A stretch of DNA of 64,000 nt from Ilyomonas limi (GTDB lineage Bacteria; Bacteroidota; Bacteroidia; Chitinophagales; Chitinophagaceae). Shown here in pieces: positions 17,759 to 25,914 of the stretch; position 1 is the first letter of the stretch; each line of letters begins with the position of its first letter. The stretch covers positions 62,001 through 126,000 of the forward strand of contig NZ_SZQL01000007.1 in NCBI RefSeq assembly GCF_005233845.1. The letters are read 5' to 3'. The translations under genes were made by a program, and so were the position numbers. The notes below the pieces were generated by a model, which had not been told where the DNA came from, did no database searches, and worked only from the letters and a program-made list of their open reading frames with translations.

Positions 17759-19585
17759 TCATTTCACCTCCTGCATTTCAATCAATCTTTTATACAAACC
17801 TTCCTCTTGCAGCAGTTGATTGTGTGTGCCTCGTTGTACAATTTCGCCCCGCTGCAATACAATTATTTCATCGGCATGACGAATGGTAGAAAGCCGGTGC
17901 GCAATTACGATAGAGGTACGGTTTTGCATCATGTTGTTGATGGCATCCTGCACCAGCCGCTCACTTTCCGTATCGAGTGAAGAAGTGGCTTCATCTAAAA
18001 TTAATATGGGTGGATTTTTCAAAACAGCACGTGCAATGGTCATGCGCTGTCTTTCGCCACCGCTCAGCTTGCCGCCTCTATCGCCAATGTTGGTTTTAAA
18101 GCGGTGTTCTTTTTGTTTGATAAAATTCAAAGCATTCGCCACCGCCGCCGCATGTTCTATCTCGCTATCGGTGGATGGTGTTTCTTTGCCCAGTGCAATG
18201 TTGGCTTCAATGGTATCATTAAACAAAATAGGCTCCTGCGTCACAATGCTTATCTGGCTACGCAGGCTTCGCAAAGTGTAGTCTTTAATATTTACACCAT
18301 CTATCAGCAATTCGCCGCTTGTTACATCATGGAAGCGCGGCACCAGATCGGCTAATGTACTTTTACCCGCACCCGAAGAACCCACTAATGCTACGGTTTT
18401 GCCTTTTTCTATTTTTAAATTAATGTTCTTTAAAATGGTTACATCTTCATACGCAAAACTAACATTCCTGAACTCTATGCTGTTATTGAACTGCGTAAGC
18501 TGAATGCCGTCCGGCTTATCTTCTACCGTTATGTCTGCATTCAACACTTCTTCAATTCTTGTAATGGCGGCTTCACCTTTTCGCATATTACTGAATGAAG
18601 TAGAGAGTGATTTTGCTGGATTAATCACATTATAAAACAGGGCCAGATAACCAATGAAAGCAGCACCTTCCAGCGGAATTTTGCCACTCAAAATGCCGCT
18701 TCCGCCATACCACAAAATAGCAGCAAACACTATCACACCCAGCAATTCACTGGTAGGTGATGCAAGATCGCGGCGGTTATTAATTTTATTTTTTACAAAT
18801 AACAGTTCATCATTTACCTTAAAAAATTTATTCCGGAGCACCGATTCAATATTAAATGCTTTAATCACACGCAAGCCGCCTAATGTTTCATCCAGAATAG
18901 AAACTGCTTCACCCTGTCGCAAGGCCGCTTCGCCGGATTTCTTTTTAAGTGATTTGGAGATTCTGCCAATTACAAAACCAATAAGCGGCAAAAACAAGAG
19001 CAGAAAAAGTGTAAGCTGCGGACTTAAATAAAACAAGAAAGCAAAGTTGCCCAGGATAGTTAACGGATCACGCACATACCCTTCTAAAGTGCCCACTACC
19101 GATGCTTCTACTTCTTGTATATCGTTGGTAATACGGCTGATCAAATCACCCTTTCTTTTTTCGGTAAAATAGCCAATGGGCAACTGCAATACTTTATTGT
19201 ATAAATCGGAACGGAGATGATTAACGATACCATTCTTTACCGGATTGAGCACGTAAGAAGAAAGGTACACAAAAACATTTTTTAAGAAAATAAAGATTAC
19301 AATCAATACACAGATGTATTGCAGCGTTTTTAATTTTCCATCCGGCTGGTTTACTGTTTTCATCAACTGTTCGCGTATGAAAGCAATTACCGGATTGCTG
19401 CTGTTGGTTGTCAATCCGCCAATGGCACTCTCTTTTCCGGCATTAAATATCAGTTCCAGAAAAGGCATCAGCATACCCAGCGAAACAATAGAAAAAACAA
19501 TAGCCAAAAGCGTAAACAGAAAGTATAAAAAAATGTTGAGTTTATATTGTTTAAGGTAAAAAAAAACACGTGCGTATTGCTTCAT
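17759..19585 (-). CDS. ABC transporter, MsbA-like (fused permease and ATPase)
   Basis: Type IV ABC exporter half-transporter of 608 residues that probably works as a homodimer. The N-terminal membrane domain has about six helices (residues 15-310) and the coupling sequence SRITNDIQEVE. The nucleotide-binding domain has Walker A VGSSGAGKST, Q-loop VTQEP, signature LSGGERQR, Walker B ILILDEATS and H-loop IAHRLSTI. The fold fits lipid A-core flipping (MsbA) or a related lipid or drug exporter. The open frame runs upstream to 19678, overlapping rbfA, but the Met at 19585 (MKQYARVFF) is the natural start. Confidence 0.88.
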   Translation of the reverse strand: MKQYARVFFYLKQYKLNIFLYFLFTLLAIVFSIVSLGMLMPFLELIFNAGKESAIGGLTTNSSNPVIAFIREQLMKTVNQPDGKLKTLQYICVLIVIFIFLKNVFVYLSSYVLNPVKNGIVNHLRSDLYNKVLQLPIGYFTEKRKGDLISRITNDIQEVEASVVGTLEGYVRDPLTILGNFAFLFYLSPQLTLFLLLFLPLIGFVIGRISKSLKKKSGEAALRQGEAVSILDETLGGLRVIKAFNIESVLRNKFFKVNDELLFVKNKINNRRDLASPTSELLGVIVFAAILWYGGSGILSGKIPLEGAAFIGYLALFYNVINPAKSLSTSFSNMRKGEAAITRIEEVLNADITVEDKPDGIQLTQFNNSIEFRNVSFAYEDVTILKNINLKIEKGKTVALVGSSGAGKSTLADLVPRFHDVTSGELLIDGVNIKDYTLRSLRSQISIVTQEPILFNDTIEANIALGKETPSTDSEIEHAAAVANALNFIKQKEHRFKTNIGDRGGKLSGGERQRMTIARAVLKNPPILILDEATSSLDTESERLVQDAINNMMQNRTSIVIAHRLSTIRHADEIIVLQRGEIVQRGTHNQLLQEEGLYKRLIEMQEVK

Positions 19586-19672
19586 CAAAATAGTAGTTTG
19601 TAATGCCGGAAGCAACAAAATGCGCAGCCTCCGTAAAATGATAGTAATTTTACAGCTCACAAAGGTAATGTT

Positions 19673-20047
19673 ATGCAAGAAGGAAAACGTCAGCGACAGG
19701 TAGCAAGTGTAATACAGGAAGAGTTCAACGAGATTTTCAGGAGATTGGGATTGAACATGCTGAATGGCGGTATGGTGTCTATTTCATCGGTAAAAGTAAC
19801 GCCCGACCTGCTGGAAGCCCGCATTTACCTAAGCTTTTATCAGGTAAATGATAAAAAAGCTACGCTTAAAAGAATAGAAAACAGCGCCTGGGAAATTAAG
19901 AAAGAATTTGCAGAACGCGCCAAGCACCAGCTACGCCGCATACCCGTGCTGCACTTTTATGAAGATGATACGCTGGAGCATGTGTTTAAGATGGAAGAAT
20001 TGTTTAAACAAATACATCAAACGCCTCCATCCCCTGAAGGGGAGTAA
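19673..20047 (+). CDS. rbfA: Ribosome-binding factor A
   Basis: Small-subunit maturation factor with a single KH-like domain, acting late in 16S processing. The start (EGKRQRQVASVIQEEF), the strand VKVTPDLLEARIYLSF and the C-terminal LRRIPVLHFYEDDTLEHVFKMEELF match the family over about 115 residues. The last residues, TPPSPEGE, are not part of the normal protein: they are encoded by a GC-rich palindromic repeat (20027-20044) in which the stop codon lies. Divergent from the MsbA-like gene and upstream of the LolC-like permease, an arrangement I recall as common in Bacteroidota. Confidence 0.93.
   Translation: MQEGKRQRQVASVIQEEFNEIFRRLGLNMLNGGMVSISSVKVTPDLLEARIYLSFYQVNDKKATLKRIENSAWEIKKEFAERAKHQLRRIPVLHFYEDDTLEHVFKMEELFKQIHQTPPSPEGE
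20027..20044. repeat. GC-rich palindromic repeat at the rbfA 3' end
   Basis: The 18 bases ccatcccctgaaggggag are the exact reverse complement of 20213-20230. The core cccctgaagggg is itself palindromic. It encodes the last residues of RbfA; a further GC-rich inverted segment (ccgccagccggcgg) follows to about 20074. Confidence 0.75.
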
Positions 20048-20177
20048 GCAGCCCCCAATCCGCCAGCCGGCGGAGAGTTTTTAAACAGCAAAGAAGTCAT
20101 TTTCCCAAAGAAAAAGAAGACATGCATCAACATGTTTTCGGACATATTACTTAATACAAACAACGAATATTAATATA

Positions 20178-21491
20178 TTGCAAACATCCCATCAGACTAC
20201 GAAGCTTAAAAACTCCCCTTCAGGGGATGGGGGATTTTCCCCTTCAGGAGCAGGCGGGCGTCCGCTCGGTTTCCTCCGTTGGCTGTTTGCGTGGCGGTAT
20301 TTCCGTTCCAAAAAAACAACTAATGCAGTCAATGTTATTGCATGGATAAGTGTGTTGGCGATTGCCGTTGGCGCGGCAGCGCTCATTATTGTATTAAGTG
20401 TATTTAATGGTTTCGAAGACCTGGTAAAAGGCTTGTACGGCGACTTTTATGCAGATGTACGCATTGCGCCGTCAAAGGGTAAATTCATGACTATTTCGCC
20501 TGAGCAGATGAATGCCATTAATAAAGTAAATGGTATAAAAGCAGTGAGTTTTGTGGCAGAAGAAAAGGCACTATTGGTAAATGGCGATGCACAAACTATT
20601 ATTTACCTCAAAGGTGTTGACAGCAATTACCTGAAAGTAAGCAGGCTGCAAAATCATATCATGCACGGCGAGTACAACATTGGCGATGCCGATAACCCGC
20701 TATTGATATTAGGCGTAGGTGTAGAAAGTGCTATTGCTACTGATGCCAGCGAAAGTGCAACGCCATTTGTTATTTACCTGCCCAACCGTAATGCAAAGCA
20801 CTTCAATAGTCTCGATGCGATGAACTCGGCGAATATTAACGCCTCGGGTTCTTTTTTGGTTCAGCAGGAGTTTGATAATAAGTATGCATTTACTAATCTT
20901 CCTTTTGTACAATACATGCTCGACCTGCAACCCAACCAGTACAGCAGCATTGAATTAGCCTTAAAGCCGGATGTAAATGAAAATGAAGTACAGCAACAGT
21001 TACACGCCGCCCTGGGCAAGTCGTTCAATGTGCAAACGCGTTACCAGCAAAATGCCAGTTTATTTGGGGTGATGCAGTTGGAAAAGTGGGTTATTTATTG
21101 CATTCTTTGCCTGATCTTGTTAATTGCGGCTTTCAACATGATTGGTGCACTCACGATGCTGGTGTTGGAAAAACAAAAAGATATAGCTGTGCTGAAAGCG
21201 ATGGGCGCTACTAATAAAATGGTGCAGGGTATTTTCTTAAATGAAGGATTGGTATTAGCAAGCGTTGGTGGTGGCGGCGGCATTATACTCGCTTTTCTAA
21301 TATGTATTGCTCAACTCAAACTCAAAGTTATCAAGCTGGAAGGCGGTACTTTTTTGATAGATTATTATCCTGTAAAAATGCTGTTGAGTGATTTTATTTT
21401 GGTGACTGTTACCATAATTATTGTTGCCTTATTAGCGGCCTGGTTGCCATCGCGCAAAGCAGCGCAGCAGTTTTTTTCGTTGAAGAGTTGA
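20178..21491 (+). CDS. FtsX-like / LolC-type ABC permease
   Basis: Membrane permease of the MacB/LolC-FtsX class, about 437 residues, which may extract lipoproteins or other amphiphiles from the inner membrane. A first transmembrane helix (about residues 52-75) follows the family start WLFAWRYFRSKK. A large periplasmic domain comes next (about 76-310), then three C-terminal helices with the FtsX core (MLVLEKQKDIAVLKAMGATNKMVQGIFL). No ATG exists in frame before the first helix: the frame opens after a TAA at 20082 and the best start is the TTG at 20178. About 30 N-terminal residues, including SPSGDGG and SPSGAGG, come from the repeat at 20213-20257. No ATPase gene adjoins it. Confidence 0.85.
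   Translation: MQTSHQTTKLKNSPSGDGGFSPSGAGGRPLGFLRWLFAWRYFRSKKTTNAVNVIAWISVLAIAVGAAALIIVLSVFNGFEDLVKGLYGDFYADVRIAPSKGKFMTISPEQMNAINKVNGIKAVSFVAEEKALLVNGDAQTIIYLKGVDSNYLKVSRLQNHIMHGEYNIGDADNPLLILGVGVESAIATDASESATPFVIYLPNRNAKHFNSLDAMNSANINASGSFLVQQEFDNKYAFTNLPFVQYMLDLQPNQYSSIELALKPDVNENEVQQQLHAALGKSFNVQTRYQQNASLFGVMQLEKWVIYCILCLILLIAAFNMIGALTMLVLEKQKDIAVLKAMGATNKMVQGIFLNEGLVLASVGGGGGIILAFLICIAQLKLKVIKLEGGTFLIDYYPVKMLLSDFILVTVTIIIVALLAAWLPSRKAAQQFFSLKS
20213..20257. repeat. GC-rich palindromic repeat inside the LolC-like N-terminus
   Basis: ctccccttcaggggatgg is the exact reverse complement of the copy at 20027-20044 and matches 44451-44470 at 19 of 20 bases over a slightly longer span. A second half-copy (tttccccttcaggagcagg) follows. 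The element is translated as SPSGDGG then SPSGAGG. Confidence 0.75.
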
Positions 21492-21690
21492 GTGTAATAA
21501 TGTAGAAAATGTAAGCAATTCGTCATTTCGCAAATGCGCCCGATACAAAGCTATTATTACTAACATTTTAAGGGCACTTTGTGTGGAATGACAGGCAGCC
21601 TCAACTATTTTTTAATCATCAAATTCAAGCTGAAACTACAATCGTAAACAACATTACCATCAACTGGCATTTCAATTGTTTAGCTATGGT

Positions 21691-22374
21691 ATGCCATTAG
21701 ATTATAACCATCTTACTCCATCAGAGGCAGTTGCCATACAAAAAGAATTACGCCAGCAATTGGATCTGTCACCACTGCAAAAAGAAATCACCACTATTGG
21801 CGGCGCCGATATTTCTTTTAATAAATATTCTACCACGGTATATGCAGGCATTGTGGTATTGCAGTTTCCCTCTTTGCAGGTAGTAGAGACCAAAGCAGTT
21901 GTAGATATTACCGAATTTCCGTACATACCTGGTTTATTGGCTTTTCGCGAAGTGCCAGCGCTAAGCAAAGCATGGGAAGCATTAACCACAAAACCCGATG
22001 TGCTGGTATTGGATGGACATGGCATTGCGCACCCGCGACGAATGGGCATTGCTACACACTTTGGTTTAGTAATGCAAACGCCTACGATTGGCTGCGCTAA
22101 AAGCGTACTCGCCGGTAAGTACACCGATCCACATAAGGAGCCTGGCAGTTATACCGATTTAATTCATCATAACGAAGTAATTGCTAAAGTGCTGCGCACG
22201 AAGCGCAATGTAAAGCCGGTGTTTGTATCGCCGGGCAATCTCATTTCTATGCAGCAAAGTTTAGATATCATTTTGCAATGCGTGCGTAAATACCGCATTC
22301 CCGAGCCCACACGATTTGCACACAATTTTGTAAATGAAGAACGGAGAAAGTATATGAGTGAAGTGGGAAAATGA
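21691..22374 (+). CDS. nfi: Endonuclease V (deoxyinosine 3' endonuclease)
   Basis: Repairs deaminated adenine by nicking near deoxyinosine. The family motifs are all present: IGGADISF with Asp40, the PYIPGLLAFRE wedge with Glu87, VLVLDGHGIAHPRRMGIATHFG with Asp108, and IGCAKS. Length 227 residues is normal. The open frame begins at a TTG at 21676, but the ATG at 21691 (MPLDYNHL) gives the family-like N-terminus. It follows the LolC-like gene by 199 bases that include a weak gtcatt/aatgac inverted pair, so it is probably a separate unit. Confidence 0.95.
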   Translation: MPLDYNHLTPSEAVAIQKELRQQLDLSPLQKEITTIGGADISFNKYSTTVYAGIVVLQFPSLQVVETKAVVDITEFPYIPGLLAFREVPALSKAWEALTTKPDVLVLDGHGIAHPRRMGIATHFGLVMQTPTIGCAKSVLAGKYTDPHKEPGSYTDLIHHNEVIAKVLRTKRNVKPVFVSPGNLISMQQSLDIILQCVRKYRIPEPTRFAHNFVNEERRKYMSEVGK

Positions 22375-22409
22375 GTAATCAGGGGCATTGCAAGTCTTAT
22401 TAGTATTTC

Positions 22410-23522
22410 CTACCTCAGCATTTCCCTATACAAATCCAGAATTTCTTCTACCTGCTTGTGTAAGGAGAAATTTTGCTCAACAAACTGCCGCGATTTTTTA
22501 CCTTCGCAAGCCCACTTATCTTTATCCAGATATTCTACAATCTGCATAGCAATACCTTTGGCATTGAAGGTGTGAAACTTATAGCCAAAACCATCAAAGT
22601 CCAACTGGCGAATACCACCTACATCGCTTACCACCGGCACACACCCGCAACTCATTGCCTCAAGCAAGGCAAGCGGCAACCCTTCAAAATCGCTGGTGAG
22701 CAAAAAGATGTCTATTTGCTTGTACTGGGCAAACGTATCGGTTTGCTGACCGGGCAATTGAATGTCTACATTCTCCTTTAGTCCAAGTTCCGCCATTCTT
22801 TCGCGCAGCAAATTATCGCTTGGTCCATCGCCAACCATAAGGAATGAAAATTTATCGGACAATTTTTTCACTTCCGCAGCTACTTCTGCCCATCTGTCCA
22901 CACGCTTTTGCGGGCGAAAACGGGCCACCAGACCAACAGTTAGCTTATCATTTCGTTGTTCCAGTTTGTTGCTGTTATTAAACTTCTCCGTGTCTATTCC
23001 ATTCAAAATGGTTACCGCTTTCTTTGTTTTGAAAAACCTGCCCTTTTGTTGTTCCTTAATCACCTCGCCTACTTCGTGCGATACATAAATCACCGCATCG
23101 AAATAACTATAAGTAAGCCCGCTGAGATTGTAGTTGTACTTAGAGTAATGCGTTACGAGGTTATGTTCGGAGTAAATGAACTTTGTTTTTTTGCCTGTAA
23201 ACAATTTGGCTACAATCCCCATCCATCCTGCCACGGGTAGGTGCATGTGTACAATATCGTAATCACCTTTGGCAATGTGGCGGAGGAACTTAATATATTC
23301 CAGCAAAAACTTTACAGTAGTAATGCGGTAATAGTAGGCTTTGCGGATATTACCTTCTACCTGCGGCAGCAAGCCGAGTTTTTTATGGTCGAGTATAAAT
23401 AAATCTGAGATGACCTGTTGCTGAAAAGTACGGGATGCAAATATCTCACGCAGTAATACTTCGGCGCCGCCATAGCTGAACACACGGATAACATGCGCGA
23501 CTTTTATTTTATTATTTTCCAC
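22410..23522 (-). CDS. Glycosyltransferase family 4 (GT-B fold)
   Basis: Retaining glycosyltransferase of about 370 residues, probably acting on surface polysaccharide. The N-terminal domain begins KVAHVIRVFSYGGAEVLLREIF, the middle has VGLVARFRPQKRVDRW, and the C-terminal donor site has the E-x7-E motif in EGLPLALLEAMSCGCVPVVSDVGG. The open frame extends 68 codons further upstream, but those residues come from an AT-rich repeat. The family start matches the GTG at 23522 (VENNKIKVAHV), which I chose. It precedes sulfotransferase genes on the same strand, so a glycan locus is likely. Confidence 0.85.
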   Translation of the reverse strand: MENNKIKVAHVIRVFSYGGAEVLLREIFASRTFQQQVISDLFILDHKKLGLLPQVEGNIRKAYYYRITTVKFLLEYIKFLRHIAKGDYDIVHMHLPVAGWMGIVAKLFTGKKTKFIYSEHNLVTHYSKYNYNLSGLTYSYFDAVIYVSHEVGEVIKEQQKGRFFKTKKAVTILNGIDTEKFNNSNKLEQRNDKLTVGLVARFRPQKRVDRWAEVAAEVKKLSDKFSFLMVGDGPSDNLLRERMAELGLKENVDIQLPGQQTDTFAQYKQIDIFLLTSDFEGLPLALLEAMSCGCVPVVSDVGGIRQLDFDGFGYKFHTFNAKGIAMQIVEYLDKDKWACEGKKSRQFVEQNFSLHKQVEEILDLYREMLR

Positions 23523-23536
23523 GAGCGGGGATATTG

Positions 23537-23600
23537 AAGATTGTGAATGGTGAATTGTCAACTGTGAATATGTGATTGGCGCATTGTCAGTTGTGAGAAC
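23537..23600. repeat. AT-rich gtgaattgtcaactgtgaa-type interspersed repeat
   Basis: 23546-23569 matches 14269-14292 at 22 of 24 bases. It lies just upstream of the GT4 start and opens a false N-terminal extension in that frame. A second unit (attgtcagttgtgag) follows within the element. Confidence 0.65.
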
Positions 23601-23624
23601 AATGCAATATTGCAAAATTGTAGT

Positions 23625-23781
23625 TGCGGAGCGCGTGAGGGATAGTAGCGGAAAGCCTGGTGAAGCGCTTTGTGAAAAGGCTCCAGAGCCGGACTTGCAG
23701 CGGATAGCCCGACCGCGCGGCGGCAATAGCTTGAAATATAATCTTTAACATTGGGAGTTACCAAACCTTGAGCCGCCGCGG
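23625..23781. repeat. GC-rich structured element (repeat or candidate RNA)
   Basis: A strikingly GC-rich patch in an AT-rich gap. It has two related units (gggatagtagcggaaagcc and acttgcagcggatagcccg) and a perfect 9-bp stem, 23716-23724 with 23772-23780, around a 47-base AT-rich loop. The phrase agcggatagcccgacc is one I associate with recurrent non-coding elements in Bacteroidota genomes, but I cannot name the family with confidence. It lies between sulfotransferase and GT4 genes, both on the minus strand. Confidence 0.45.
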
Positions 23782-23843
23782 GGACACGCCCAATTGTTGT
23801 ATTCCAACACTGCTTTTCTAAAAAAATGGAATCAGCAAAACGA

Positions 23844-24782
23844 TTATACTGAAACAATTTCAAGGATACGCTTTTTAGTTTCGTCGGAAAATGGTGTTTT
23901 TTTGGAAGTACGCTCGTTGCGGTTAGCTACAAAAATATTTTGCATATACGCCTCTACGTGCCTCGATAGCGGCAACTGCATATACTCCATGAGCTTGTAA
24001 ATGAACGTGTGCGGGTCTTTTACAAAATCTTCGTAGTGCGACTCGTACACCTGCAAGCCCAGCTTTTCTATTTCGTAAGCTGTAGTTTCCATCAGTTTAC
24101 GGTATTGAAAAGCAGTGATGAGCGCCGGATCGTTTTTCAGCTTTTCTGCTTCCGCTTCTTCTTCGGATGAATAGGCGCCAACCCACCACAAACGGTTGAT
24201 GCCTTTGGTTTGCCAAAAGCCAACTTCGAGCCATGAACGCACGGTGGCTATTGGCTCGCGCACAATATTTACAAAAATGGCATCAGGGAAAATAGAGTGT
24301 AAATATTCCAGTCTTGCCGGTCCGGTAAACTTCATAATCAGCCGCTTGCGTCCCTGGTATTTTACCTGTTTCGCCAAAAAAGAACGGATGTAGGTGCGCT
24401 CTTCTTCCGTAGCTTTTGTATCCAACAGGAAACCTCTTGAAAAGTCAATACGCGGTCCAGTGATTTTTTCCCAGAAATTATATCGTTCTATGGGATTGAA
24501 AATGGCGAGATTGATAAGTTGTTTACTCTTTTTTTGTCGCGTATTTTTACTTACCCCTACAAAATTCCAAAACTTCACCATGCGCCACCAGCTATTATCA
24601 AACAAGCGACGCAGAAAATTGATCTGCGGAAAGCGCGGAAATATTTCCTGGTAATTGGAATGCCACGCCAGATCTTCGTGCTGAAATAATATCTCGGAAA
24701 TAATGGTAGTGCCCGAGCGGCCACTGCCAAACAGGATAATTGGTTTTTGTAAAAGTGCTTCGTACTTGATTGTTGCAGCCAT
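23844..24782 (-). CDS. Sulfotransferase family protein, copy A
   Basis: PAPS-dependent sulfotransferase fold of 312 residues. The 5'-phosphosulfate loop PIILFGSGRSGTTIISEIL is near the N-terminus and the 3'-phosphate-binding strand is IFVNIVREPIATVRSWLEVGFW. It shares long stretches with the next gene (FWEKITGPRIDFSRGFLLDT) and is its tandem duplicate. The likely target is a surface glycan or lipid. The stop of copy B lies eight bases before this start, so the two are translated from one mRNA. The ATG at 24782 was chosen over 24797, which overlaps copy B. Confidence 0.83.
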   Translation of the reverse strand: MAATIKYEALLQKPIILFGSGRSGTTIISEILFQHEDLAWHSNYQEIFPRFPQINFLRRLFDNSWWRMVKFWNFVGVSKNTRQKKSKQLINLAIFNPIERYNFWEKITGPRIDFSRGFLLDTKATEEERTYIRSFLAKQVKYQGRKRLIMKFTGPARLEYLHSIFPDAIFVNIVREPIATVRSWLEVGFWQTKGINRLWWVGAYSSEEEAEAEKLKNDPALITAFQYRKLMETTAYEIEKLGLQVYESHYEDFVKDPHTFIYKLMEYMQLPLSRHVEAYMQNIFVANRNERTSKKTPFSDETKKRILEIVSV

Positions 24783-24789
24783 AAGGGTA

Positions 24790-25701
24790 TTAAGCAATTA
24801 CATTGTTGTCACCTACAATTTCTAAAATTTTCCTCTTCTGCTCTTCGGTGAAGTAGCTTTTTCTTTCTTCGCTGTTTTTAGTATTGCGGATAGGCACCCG
24901 AGCCATATAATCCTCTACCAGTTTGGAAGGTTGAAGTTGCAGCTTTCCCATTAAATCGTGAATGAAAGCTTTTGGATTTTTGATGAAGTCTTCGTAGTGC
25001 ACTTCATAAATCTCCGGCTTCATTTTTTCAATTTCATAAGCGGTGGTTTCGCTTAATTTTTTGTATTGAAAAGCGGTGATGAGTGCCGGCTCTGTAGCCA
25101 GCCTTTCTGCTTCCGCCTCTTCCTGGGGCGAGTAAGCGCCCGTCCACCACAACTGTGTTTTACCTTTGTCCTGCCAAAAATTTACTTCCAGCCACGAGCG
25201 CACGGTACCCAACGGTTCGCGCTGTACGTTTATAAATACGGCATCAGGAAAAATACTCATCATATACTCCATACGCGAAGGACCGGTAATCTTAAATGCC
25301 AGCCGCTTGCGCTTTTGATATTTTACCATTTTGGCAAAAAAGCCGCGCATATATTTTCTTTCTTTTTCTGTAGCTGTTGTATCGAGCAGGAAGCCGCGCG
25401 AAAAATCAATACGCGGACCAGTGATTTTTTCCCAGAAATTATATCGTTCTATAGGGCGAAAAGCTATCCAGTTCAATACACTTTTGTTGTTTTGCGTGTT
25501 CATGCCAATCTTTCGCCACCACTTATTATCAAATGCTCTTCTTAAGAGATTAACCGCTGGCGTCCAGGGAACTAATTCCTGAAAATTGTTGTGCCACGCC
25601 AAATCTTCATGCTGAAAAAGAATATCAGAAATGATAGTTGTGCCGGAACGTCCGGTGCCAAAAATGATAATGGGTTTGCGAAGCAGCTCTTCGTATTTCA
25701 T
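24790..25701 (-). CDS. Sulfotransferase family protein, copy B
   Basis: Second tandem sulfotransferase, about 303 residues, with the same P-loop (PIIIFGTGRSGTTIISDIL) and 3'-phosphate strand (VFINVQREPLGTVRSWLEV). Copy A differs mainly in the region after the P-loop and near the C-terminus, where acceptor specificity usually lies. An upstream Met at 25767 is possible; I chose 25701 (MKYEELLRKP) because copy A begins with the related KYEALLQKP. Both genes precede GT4 on the minus strand and fit a glycan-sulfation role. Confidence 0.83.
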   Translation of the reverse strand: MKYEELLRKPIIIFGTGRSGTTIISDILFQHEDLAWHNNFQELVPWTPAVNLLRRAFDNKWWRKIGMNTQNNKSVLNWIAFRPIERYNFWEKITGPRIDFSRGFLLDTTATEKERKYMRGFFAKMVKYQKRKRLAFKITGPSRMEYMMSIFPDAVFINVQREPLGTVRSWLEVNFWQDKGKTQLWWTGAYSPQEEAEAERLATEPALITAFQYKKLSETTAYEIEKMKPEIYEVHYEDFIKNPKAFIHDLMGKLQLQPSKLVEDYMARVPIRNTKNSEERKSYFTEEQKRKILEIVGDNNVIA

Positions 25702-25902
25702 CTTGGTTGCATTTGTGATGGGTGTAAAAATAGGTGAAAAAAGATTACTATAGCAAAAGTTGAACAATTACATTAATAAAAAATATAATTTTTAATCCTT
25801 CTGCACCGATGCACCCAACTATATTTTGTGGCTTTTATTATTAAAATTTCCTGTATTCACCTTAAAAGCTTTACAGGTAATAATATTGACATATAAGGAT
25901 TT

Positions 25903-25910
25903 TATATTTG
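25903..25910 (+). promoter_or_regulatory. -7 promoter box almost abutting the acyltransferase start
   Basis: TATATTTG matches TAnnTTTG perfectly, ending only four bases before the ATG at 25915. Transcription would start close to the start codon, giving a leaderless or nearly leaderless mRNA. A TTG at 25886 is closer than the usual spacing. Confidence 0.4.
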
Positions 25911-25914
25911 TTTG

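Noticed and set aside
21522-21592. gtcatt/aatgac inverted pair before endonuclease V
   Set aside because: Only 6-7 bases pair, too little to claim an element.
23523-23726. N-terminal extension of the GT4 frame
   Set aside because: These residues derive from the AT-rich and GC-rich repeats; the family start matches the GTG at 23522.
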